This document shows positions 8,901-13,517 of a stretch of 13,517 nucleotides of DNA, piece after piece. This stretch comes from Lachnospira sp. UBA5912 (GTDB lineage: Bacteria > Bacillota > Clostridia > Lachnospirales > Lachnospiraceae). Under the pieces are notes generated by a model. It saw only the letters and a program-made list of their open reading frames with translations, was not told the origin of the DNA and did not search any database. The stretch is from assembly GCA_002435585.1 (NCBI GenBank), contig DJDY01000170.1:1-13517 (forward strand). The letters run 5' to 3'. The number at the start of each line of letters is the position of its first letter. Position 1 is the stretch's first letter. Made by a program: the position numbers and the translations under genes.

Positions 8901-11049
8901 ATACATTGGTATAGAGAAAGCAGCAACTTCCAGGTCTGATATAGAAAAATATAAGACAGAATATAATGAAGCAACAGAAAAGCTGAAAGAAGAAGCTGCA
9001 AAGAAAAATTTAACAAGTGCAAAGAAAAAGGCTCAGGACGAGATAGCAAAGAAGTCAGAAGATACTAAGAAAGCTATTGATGCTATGTCTGAGCTTTCAG
9101 ATGAAAAGAAATCCGCTGCAAAGAAAAATATTGATGATGTAAATGGTAAGGCTTTAGAGGAAATCAATGCCATAACAGATGTTAATAAGAAGTCAGAGAT
9201 AAACTCTAAGAAGACTGATACATTGGAAAAGCTTGAAGCAATAGAAGAATCAGCAGCCGGGGATAATCTTGATAATCTTAAGGCGGCAGCTAAGACAGAT
9301 GTTAACAGTGAAGCTGAAAAGATTAAAGAAGCTATAGGTAATCTGAAAGATCTTACAGAAGCTGAAAAGATAGCAATGAAAGATGATGTTGACAAGAAGG
9401 CAGAAGAGGCAGGAAATGCCATAGAAGCTGTAACAGATCCAGCGAATAGGGAAGATGTACTTAAGATTAAGAAAACAGTTTCAGAAGAGTTGGAAAAAGA
9501 GCTCGAAGCAGCTAAGGCTAAAGATTTTTCTAATGCAAAGGATATGGCAAAGGCAGAGATAAAGGTTAAGGCAGATGATGCAAAGAAGGCCATAGATGCT
9601 ATGCCTAATCTTACAACTGAACAGAAGGAAGATGCTAAGAATAAGATTGATGAGCTTCTTAAGGAAACAGAAGAATCTATAAATAACATAACTGATGATT
9701 CTAATAAGTCAGCAGTAAGTGCAGCTAAGGAAGGATGCATATATAAATTCGAGATTGTAGAAGAAAATTATGCCAATAATGATTTCGATAACTTAAAGGA
9801 AGCTGCAAAGAGTAATATTGACAGCGAAGCCGAAGCAGCTAAGAAATCAATTGATAATATGGCTGACCTTACAGCAGAAGATAAAGAAGCAGCTAAGGCA
9901 AAGATAGATAAGAAAGCTGAAGCAGCTAAGAAGTCAGTAGATGCCATAACAGATTCATCTAAGAAAGATGATATTAAGTCAGAGAAAGAGTCTGTAATAG
10001 CAGATATTAAGAAACAGCAGGATGAAACAGCAGCTAAGAATGAAGCCAATGCAAAAGAAAATGCTATAAAAGCAGAAGAAGCAGCTAAGAAAGCGCTAGA
10101 AATTATACATGGCATTAAACTAAATACAACTGATGAAGAATCCATTAAATCACAGATAAAAGAAGTGTTAGAGAAATCTAATCTTAAAAATGTTGATGTA
10201 GATGTTAATGAATTCAAGAAAGTACCAGCAACATTACATGAATCAGGCAGGATTACAGGTAAGGTGGAAGTTAAAGCTGGAGGAACAACAAAGGTAGTTG
10301 AGATTAATCAGGAATTACCTGCTCTTTCATCATATGTAAATTATGAAAGCGTTGTAGAATCAGGAGCGCCTGAAGCAGATGTTTCAGTTGATAAAAAAGC
10401 ATTAATGGATAATATATTAAGTGCAAAGGCAATAGAAGATTTATCAAAGGGAAGCAATGCTGACATTATTCTTAGCATACAGAATAAGCAGGCAGAAGCA
10501 ACAGATGCTGATATAGAAGCCATAGCTGGAATATTATCAGATAATGCAAAGATTGGCAGATATTTTGATATCTCTCTTTATATGAATGTTACAGCCGAGG
10601 ATGGAACACCTATCATTTATAATGAAAAGATTCATGAAGCTGGAACAATGTTTACAATAAAGGTAAATGTTCCAAAAGATCTTTGGGCAAATGGTGATAT
10701 TAACAGAACATACCAGATTATCAGGGTTCATGATGGAGCAGCAGAGATACTCGATAGTGTCTATGATGAATCAGAGCATACGCTTACATTTATGACTGAC
10801 AGATTCTCTACATATGCAATTATATATAGTGATGTAGAAAAGAATGCAGATTCAGTTATAAGTGATAAGAATGATAATAATGGCAGTACAGATATCTCTA
10901 AAGATAGTGCAGCAGATTCTGATATAACAGCAGGCGAAACAAGCACTGCTACAGGTGATATGAATCATGCTGGAGTATGGGTATTATTAATGGCATTAGC
11001 AGCTGTAGGAATATTCATGGTTTCTAAGAAGAAAAAATATATAAAGTAA
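2947..11049 (+). CDS. Giant secreted surface protein with Ig-like modules and a helical-repeat stalk
   Basis: A 2700-residue exported protein, probably a cell-surface adhesin or fibrous coat protein. Modules in order (approximate residues): signal peptide 1-27, cleavage likely after VYA; short helical segment 43-117; Ig-like domain with YQWQ and WYRCVV, 123-208; unrecognised beta-rich domain 209-460; fibronectin-III-like 564-652; two YDG/MBG-type domains with TYDGKEHSITVTPTN and LTYDGTAKLPTAVV, 653-818; further Ig-like modules to about 1200, two beginning TTPP and NTAPVI; a small Cys motif KCKGCEDVY (Cys1220, Cys1223, Cys1231); FIVAR-like helices 1240-1510; ten DUF1542-like helical repeats 1512-2363; a small alpha/beta module to about 2457; a C-terminal domain ending in IRVHDG and DRFSTYAIIY, common in Lachnospiraceae surface proteins. 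A hydrophobic segment 2676-2693 and KKKKYIK end the chain. The preceding TATGD (2667-2671) resembles LPxTG but lacks Leu and Pro. ATG 2947 follows AAGGAAAGGAAAG; ATG 2953 is an alternative start. Ligand unknown. Confidence 0.97.
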   Translation: MHMKKRLLAGLLVMVMVLTQVPAGVYAEVTPATQTDTVKASTKSASQELQERIDILPLVEEFQKIDSNKQNEIYNEAESIADEYDKLSENDKSLIDIERLEDLFVYINGQISETQNEVEQEASVVSFKNDGYPYGKDMTSSQVTLVIDVDGTASSYQWQSAESKDGEYTDIDGATEAVYTLEGDSLVYGTWYRCVVDGKESKAVETVKPDYYQEGYNGYYKDLEDRIWTKPYAIDLKSYWYISNGKMAYMANAYMFDVTGLYEKNNQKYMLNTSYDKTWIMYSNESATPSEDDNHAAQLKNLRVAFNDNDDYDVIFEADLADGQRSFSFGCDTQLGNESTSGSYSDKAPLKAIFKNKKFFQVSMIGAESFNTAKDDDPAFVIAPITDNSIFWLGKFNNRIPYSYNTRDASDDNYMIKDIDGQNVVTLLEGIDSGMTMSWLNLESGSSVKFRFCVGDVKDTGAVNGKVDYSKEKIIGLEKNTDYIVTIEGEEGTKYNVTSDENGELSLVGTDKAEKSYDFIGKNINIVKADNPDSAMDLEISGRPDTPQNPSELEGDSDSNNPELDQNIEIKDMTKDSVTIAPRKGQQYAYSTDGTNWTVLDDTYKEEVSHNTYYKIQGLSASSKVYIKTRVNSTNNKPASEWSEVTELTLKETIEAEVKDYRDTYDGKEHSITVTPTNVEGADIKYSLTKDGEYSSDIPKQKDATTSRDASMNNTVEVYYRIEKEGYYPLCGSAVIIIWQKQLTLTWSDTTLTYDGTAKLPTAVVSDGLLEGDEGTLSVYTPYSYIDAGEYYAYTKYSNSNYTTSGESKKFTIEKADREAPVLNGISESVLGMNDGKIEGLTSEMEYRKVTDDDSENPDEYVYTEVSDENMLFESGTYAVRYKESRNYKESAETKVTINKGRNYIMVSFPSKEDQKGYTITNIGDKDRADLNEKATFKFKFELEPGYNKTDDFNITVNGTTVDLNEDGTFTFTKEKDYNMDLVIKVAGVADTTPPTGEIILGDISPWKTFLSNITFNHFFKDRQQVVITAEDNIGVQSIEYYVFKSTDNNKELSSDAIKSLEDSKWEKGTEAAKAEFFIDPDIRCIIYARITDNAGNKTYISSEGLVLDNTAPVITGIENGGTYCQDLDITVEDDNIASVVYKVDDKDEVELTASSDGKYTLPVAGNVDNEHNEPVNIIVTATDKSGNATSISIKAAHQFELEQAVPASVLYKGYDLYKCKGCEDVYNIVCKENEPALGEEGLVPNKKEELTKLRKDAQTIIENDVTSPFEEDKDFYVNLIAKIDSMLKDIQNAENTINAINSMNLYNPTINDVESLNEAISMIDALLDADNKETPSQSLTDAQKEQLGRKKEVIRYKLALIAKANEALKAVKEGTETEAGVDTINKIENIQPSDQDKIESVLDRLLDVANEYQLYFTKEQYNDVDEVYYNQMLDKLKDAACKDIDSKLDDALRQIEISISDTQEKENAINKAKQAAGSAKEDICYYENKEAVVVYREDGKKALDNITGNIADYRNAVKSNIERIIKGKQDEIESMTDLTEEQKNGALSKLEADKNNAFEAIEGTESKNDIVDVFDDVNVKFSDVVSKYAETDFSNAKDKAKKDIAIKAEDIKKAIEAMPHLTDEEKAAAKKQAEDEVKTATEAIDNIKEAAAKSEVDSKKADAIKELDKIEELTANNNLDNLKAAVKSDIDSRAGEAKSYIDSLADLTVEEKTSYKEAVEVKAEEVKTSVDAITDSSKLEEVKALKGTAEADIKKIEEEAAGKDLSNAKDKAKNEIATRAEDVKKAIETMPHLTDEEKAAAKKQAEEAVKTATDAIDKIENAADKSEVGSKKADGIKELDKIEELTTNNNLDNLKAAVKSDIDSRAGEAKNYIDSLADLTVEEKTSYKEAVEAKAEEVKTSVDAITDSSKLEEVKAKKETAETDIKKIEEEAAAKDLSNVKAKAWDEIEKQYKNDVAYIESLTDLTDEEMTDYSNKIIGNAMVAYIGIEKAATSRSDIEKYKTEYNEATEKLKEEAAKKNLTSAKKKAQDEIAKKSEDTKKAIDAMSELSDEKKSAAKKNIDDVNGKALEEINAITDVNKKSEINSKKTDTLEKLEAIEESAAGDNLDNLKAAAKTDVNSEAEKIKEAIGNLKDLTEAEKIAMKDDVDKKAEEAGNAIEAVTDPANREDVLKIKKTVSEELEKELEAAKAKDFSNAKDMAKAEIKVKADDAKKAIDAMPNLTTEQKEDAKNKIDELLKETEESINNITDDSNKSAVSAAKEGCIYKFEIVEENYANNDFDNLKEAAKSNIDSEAEAAKKSIDNMADLTAEDKEAAKAKIDKKAEAAKKSVDAITDSSKKDDIKSEKESVIADIKKQQDETAAKNEANAKENAIKAEEAAKKALEIIHGIKLNTTDEESIKSQIKEVLEKSNLKNVDVDVNEFKKVPATLHESGRITGKVEVKAGGTTKVVEINQELPALSSYVNYESVVESGAPEADVSVDKKALMDNILSAKAIEDLSKGSNADIILSIQNKQAEATDADIEAIAGILSDNAKIGRYFDISLYMNVTAEDGTPIIYNEKIHEAGTMFTIKVNVPKDLWANGDINRTYQIIRVHDGAAEILDSVYDESEHTLTFMTDRFSTYAIIYSDVEKNADSVISDKNDNNGSTDISKDSAADSDITAGETSTATGDMNHAGVWVLLMALAAVGIFMVSKKKKYIK
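7480..10035 (+). repeat. Ten-unit DUF1542-like helical repeat array within the surface protein
   Basis: Units of about 84-88 residues of two alternating types. Type A begins DxSNAKDKAK; type B begins NNxLDNLKxAxKSDI. Both have a central LTxEEK-like turn and end in I-x-x-I. Approximate starts: 7480 (B-like, divergent), 7723 A, 7975 B, 8239 A, 8491 B, 8755 (A-like, divergent), 9007 A, 9262 B, 9523 A, 9781 B. The composition is Ala/Glu/Lys/Asp-rich with almost no Cys, Pro or aromatic residues, as expected for a chain of small helical bundles forming a long stalk. Similar repeats build giant Ebh-type wall proteins of staphylococci; that comparison is by family resemblance only. Confidence 0.85.
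7723..8754 (+). repeat. In-frame 516-bp tandem duplication (A-B superunit)
   Basis: Positions 7723-8238 and 8239-8754 are consecutive copies of one 172-residue A-B pair. Stretches are identical at the DNA level: 7801-7853 matches 8317-8369, and the segment beginning at 8002 matches that at 8518. The first 75 or so bases of each copy are clearly less alike. This indicates a recent duplication or ongoing homogenisation, and a place where repeat number could vary between strains. Confidence 0.88.
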
Positions 11050-11121
11050 TAACATGATGTAATGGTAAAAGCTCATAACATGTGTCATTATTAAAGTAAT
11101 AAAAAGTTAATAATCAATGAA

Positions 11122-11175
11122 GAATACCTCTTAACCAGATTTATTATAGTCGGGTTAAGAGGTATTCATTTATTA
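11122..11175 (+). terminator. Long stem-loop terminator after the surface-protein gene
   Basis: A perfect 15-bp stem joins GAATACCTCTTAACC (11122-11136) with GGTTAAGAGGTATTC (11153-11167), with a 16-base loop. The + strand tail ATTTATTAT is only moderately T-rich. On the - strand the stem is also followed by T-rich sequence, so it may work in both directions. Confidence 0.75.
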
Positions 11176-11239
11176 TAAAAAAATAAGTTAAATTGTGAAA
11201 AATATGTCAAAAATCTGTACAAAACAAACGAAAATTGAG

Positions 11240-11267
11240 TTACAAATATTAATTTATATGGTATAAT
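11240..11267 (+). promoter_or_regulatory. Extended -10 promoter of the chemoreceptor gene
   Basis: TTACAA (11240-11245), a 16-base spacer and TATAAT (11262-11267) preceded by TG at 11259-11260, an extended -10. It implies a leader of about 100 bases. It reads as a vegetative promoter; I do not see a flagellar sigma-28 type box. Confidence 0.62.
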
Positions 11268-11294
11268 AAACCAATAAATATAAAGATGTCATGG

Positions 11295-11310
11295 TCAAAA
11301 GGTATTTTGA
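11295..11310 (+). other. Small hairpin in the chemoreceptor mRNA leader
   Basis: TCAAAA (11295-11300) and TTTTGA (11305-11310) form a perfect stem around GGTA, about 20-25 bases after the predicted transcription start. It could stabilise the 5' end or be an operator. The stem is A/T-rich and may be chance. No known riboswitch core is visible in the rest of the leader. Confidence 0.35.
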
Positions 11311-11374
11311 TTATAGCATCGTATATGTGAACAATATATTTATGTATTACTGATAATATACAGGAGGACTTGTT

Positions 11375-13279
11375 ATGGAGCAGGATAAGAATGCAGTGAT
11401 GGCATCCATAAAAGGTGAAGAAAACAATTCGTCAACGTATACTAAAGAAGGAAAAAAGACTGTTTTTACAAAGCGTATTAAGAAAAATAAAAAGAATGCT
11501 GATAAGATAAATGAACAGGATAGATTGGATGCAGATATAAAGACTGTAAAAAAGAAAAAAGAAAAGAAATCTGCATCGCTTGGTGGCATAAAAGCAAAGC
11601 TGATTATGACTTCTTTGTTACCAACAATAGTTGGTATAGCAGTTGTTCTTGTACTCGCTGTTATTAACACAACCCAGGGAATGAATACAGAGGCTATTAA
11701 TGGATTGTCTCTTCTTGGAGAATCAACGAAAGCCAGTTATGAGAATACGTATCAGGGAGATTGGCGTGTCGATAATAATGGTAACTTGTTTAAGGGCGAT
11801 ACAAACCTTTCACAGAAACAGGATGGAATGGATAAATTCACAGATGATAACGATGCAGATTTAGCTATATTTATGGGTGTTGATTGTAAAGTTACATCAC
11901 TAAAGGATTCTAATAATAAGAGAATGTTAAGCCTTAAAGCTAATGAGAAAGCATGGGAAGCAGTTCAAAAGGGTAATATATATACAAGCTCACACATTGA
12001 TATTGATGGAACTGATTATACAGGTGTATATATACCATTAAAGAATTTTAGTGGAAGCATAGTTGGCATGATGTTTTCTGGTCAGCCAAGAAATGATATA
12101 ACATCTTTTATAATGCAGAAGATTATAGCACTTATATCAGTGTCAATAGTTGTTTTAATAATAATAGCAGTTATAGCTTCTATAATATCAACAAGACTTG
12201 CTAATGCACTTGTGTCAGTTAATAAGCTGTTTGTTTCGCTGTCAACTGGTGATCTTACAGTTGAAGTAAAGAAAGATCTTTTAGCAAGAAAAGATGAGAT
12301 AGGTCAGATGGCTACATCAGTTCAGACACTTATCGACAGGCTACAGGATATAGTATCTAATCTTCAGGAAACAGCTTCACAGCTTCATAAGTCAGGTGAA
12401 GATATGACAAGTTCTGCTAACCAGTCAAGCAAGGCTACAGAGGAAATATCCAGTGCAGTTGAGGATATATCAAAGGGTGCAGTTTCACAGGCAGAAGAGA
12501 TTCAGAATGCTTCAACACAGATTGCCAATATGGGTGAACTTATAAGTGAGATAGTAGAAAAAGTAGCTAATCTTACAGAAGCATCAAACGCCATGGGTAA
12601 AGCTGGCGATACATCCATGAATACAATGAGCGAACTTTCAGAATCTAATGATCATACAACAGAATCTATTGGCAAGATAGCTGATCAGATTAATGTTACC
12701 AATGAATCTGTAGGAAGAATAGGTGAGGCAGCATCACTTATTACTAATATAGCAGATCAGACAAGTCTTCTTGCACTTAACGCATCTATAGAATCAGCAA
12801 GAGCTGGAGAAGCAGGTCGTGGATTCGCAGTTGTTGCATCTGAGATTCAGAAGCTGGCATCACAGTCAGATGAGGCTGCAAGCGAAATCAAGGAGATTAT
12901 AGAGAAGCTCCAGACAGAGTCAGAAAAGACAGTTGAAGATATGGACAATACCAAGGTTCTTATACATGAACAGGTTGGCAAGCTTAATGCAACTAAGGAT
13001 AGCTTTGCAGATGTTAGTGATGGCATAGCAGTATCAAGAAGAGAAACAGCTGTTATTGAGAATAATGCAGGTTCTTGTGATGAGGCAAGAAAGCAGATTA
13101 ACGATGTAGTTTCCAATCTTTCAGCTATCTCAGAGGAAAATGCAGCATCAGCACAGCAGACAACAGCATCTATGCAGGAGCTTACTGCTACAATCAATAT
13201 GCTTGCTGAGACAGCTAATGGACTTATGAAGATATCAGATAAACTTAGTGAAGAGATGAGATTCTTTAAAGTTAAGTAA
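11375..13279 (+). CDS. Methyl-accepting chemotaxis protein with Cache sensor and Lys-rich N-terminal tail
   Basis: Transmembrane chemoreceptor (634 residues) that would control CheA through CheW. A hydrophilic, strongly basic tail (1-70, with [14 protein letters not shown] and KKKKEKK) precedes TM1 (about 76-98). The extracellular part (99-249) is a single Cache-type sensor, with [18 protein letters not shown] and [23 protein letters not shown]2 is about 250-272, HAMP 272-325, then the long signalling coiled coil. The hairpin tip [20 protein letters not shown] (463-482) continues into [13 protein letters not shown] and is well conserved, so CheA/CheW contact should be intact. HAMP lacks its usual Pro after TM2 (ANALVSV where RPLKRL-like sequence is typical). 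There is no C-terminal CheR-binding pentapeptide; the chain ends FFKVK. AGGAGG (11362-11367) lies seven bases before ATG 11375. No other chemotaxis gene is in the window. The ligand is unknown; Cache domains commonly bind small organic molecules. Confidence 0.96.
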   Translation: MEQDKNAVMASIKGEENNSSTYTKEGKKTVFTKRIKKNKKNADKINEQDRLDADIKTVKKKKEKKSASLGGIKAKLIMTSLLPTIVGIAVVLVLAVINTTQGMNTEAINGLSLLGESTKASYENTYQGDWRVDNNGNLFKGDTNLSQKQDGMDKFTDDNDADLAIFMGVDCKVTSLKDSNNKRMLSLKANEKAWEAVQKGNIYTSSHIDIDGTDYTGVYIPLKNFSGSIVGMMFSGQPRNDITSFIMQKIIALISVSIVVLIIIAVIASIISTRLANALVSVNKLFVSLSTGDLTVEVKKDLLARKDEIGQMATSVQTLIDRLQDIVSNLQETASQLHKSGEDMTSSANQSSKATEEISSAVEDISKGAVSQAEEIQNASTQIANMGELISEIVEKVANLTEASNAMGKAGDTSMNTMSELSESNDHTTESIGKIADQINVTNESVGRIGEAASLITNIADQTSLLALNASIESARAGEAGRGFAVVASEIQKLASQSDEAASEIKEIIEKLQTESEKTVEDMDNTKVLIHEQVGKLNATKDSFADVSDGIAVSRRETAVIENNAGSCDEARKQINDVVSNLSAISEENAASAQQTTASMQELTATINMLAETANGLMKISDKLSEEMRFFKVK

Positions 13280-13301
13280 TATAACTGTTTAACACACATT
13301 C

Positions 13302-13511
13302 TTAACGCACGGACGACATCATATATGTGGTAAGCAGAGGCACATTCATCAACGATGCCAGAAGCTTCAATCGGATATTTCTAAGACTTTTCATATAATT
13401 AATGGCAACTGCCGCTACCGTTCGATACGGGACATCCGTGTCCCATATCTCACTTCCACAGACATCCGTGTCTGTGGATAGCTGGGAAGCGAAGGAAAAG
13501 TCTAAGAAATA
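13302..13511 (-). other. Open minus-strand frame through the palindromic element, doubtful gene
   Basis: The frame is open from an in-frame TGA at 13512-13514 to TAA at 13302-13304. The first ATG (13394-13392) would give a 30-residue peptide beginning MKSLRNIRLKLL and ending MMSSVR, with no Shine-Dalgarno upstream. The part before the Met reads DTDVCGSEIWDTDVPYRTVA, where the twice-occurring DTDV comes from the two hairpins. Length, lack of ribosome binding site and overlap with inverted repeats argue against a protein. It is recorded because the frame stays open across the whole element. Confidence 0.15.
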
Positions 13512-13513
13512 TC
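13374..13513. repeat. 140-bp element bounded by 19-bp inverted repeats
   Basis: GATATTTCTAAGACTTTTC (13374-13392) is matched by GAAAAGTCTAAGAAATATC (13495-13513) in inverted orientation with one central mismatch. The 102 bases between are richer in G+C than the surroundings and hold two hairpins. The unit could be a miniature palindromic repeat, a structured RNA or the 3' end structure of the chemoreceptor mRNA. I see no target-site duplication. The window ends four bases after the right arm, and no transposase is visible. Confidence 0.6.
13429..13477. repeat. Paired hairpins sharing the core GACATCCGTGTC
   Basis: Hairpin 1 (13429-13444) has arms GGGACA and TGTCCC. Hairpin 2 (13456-13477) has arms CCACAGACA and TGTCTGTGG. 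Both have the same TCCG loop, which as RNA on the + strand is a UNCG-type tetraloop. The shared 12-base cores start at 13431 and 13461, exactly 30 bases apart. The flanking stem bases differ yet pair, which suggests the paired structure is kept by selection. Confidence 0.75.
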
Positions 13514-13517
13514 ACAA

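Noticed and set aside
7485..9740. Long minus-strand open frames of 170-235 codons opposite the helical repeats
   Set aside because: They mirror the repeated Ala/Glu/Lys/Asp codons of the sense gene, give Ser/Ala-rich low-complexity products, repeat with the same period and lack ribosome binding sites.
11290..11330. Sigma-28 flagellar-type promoter for the chemoreceptor
   Set aside because: TCAAA and GCATCGTAT are only loosely reminiscent of the consensus, and the extended -10 promoter just upstream is much better.
11268..11374. Cyclic-di-GMP or other riboswitch in the chemoreceptor leader
   Set aside because: The leader is A/T-rich with only one small hairpin and no recognisable conserved core.
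12847..13299. 150-codon minus-strand open frame opposite the chemoreceptor
   Set aside because: The sense frame is the strongly conserved signalling domain. The antisense product is Ser/Leu/Ala-rich with no recognisable domain.

Overview
The window is A+T-rich (roughly one third G+C by eye) and Gram-positive in style: strong AGGAGG-type ribosome binding sites, AGA/ATA-rich codon use and short T-tailed terminators. The giant Ig-like/helical-repeat surface protein, a LytS-type kinase paired with a REC-SARP regulator, and a Cache chemoreceptor together suggest an anaerobic Firmicute, most likely Lachnospiraceae (Butyrivibrio/Roseburia/Lachnospira type). No ribosomal or taxonomic marker is present, so this placement is inference. 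All convincing genes lie on the + strand.

Layout. (1) 10-2127: a two-component pair, a multi-pass membrane histidine kinase and a response regulator with a receiver plus a SARP-like winged helix, closed by a clear rho-independent terminator (2140-2179). (2) 2180-2725: four helically phased copies of AAAAAGYAAS, a TATAAT box with no recognisable -35, and a short gene starting at GTG 2354. This gene encodes a lone receiver-like domain that has lost the phospho-accepting Asp, the switch Thr and the Lys. It looks like a degenerate relative of the receiver next door. (3) 2947-11049: a 2700-residue secreted, membrane- or wall-anchored protein with a signal peptide, several beta-sandwich modules, a roughly 850-residue array of ten DUF1542-like helical repeats, a C-terminal beta domain, and a sorting-signal-like tail lacking the Pro of LPxTG. 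(4) 11050-11374: a long stem-loop terminator and an extended -10 promoter. (5) 11375-13279: a methyl-accepting chemotaxis protein with a long Lys-rich N-terminal tail and a Cache sensor. (6) 13280-13517: no convincing gene, but a 140-bp element bounded by 19-bp inverted repeats with two internal hairpins.

How the parts may work together (inference). The kinase senses an unknown envelope signal and phosphorylates the SARP-type regulator. Direct repeats at 10-11 bp spacing in place of a -35 box are the kind of site SARP proteins bind, so the regulator may switch on the pseudo-receiver gene, whose product could feed back on the kinase or regulator. The adjacent surface protein and chemoreceptor have their own promoters. 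Their relation to the signalling genes rests only on proximity.
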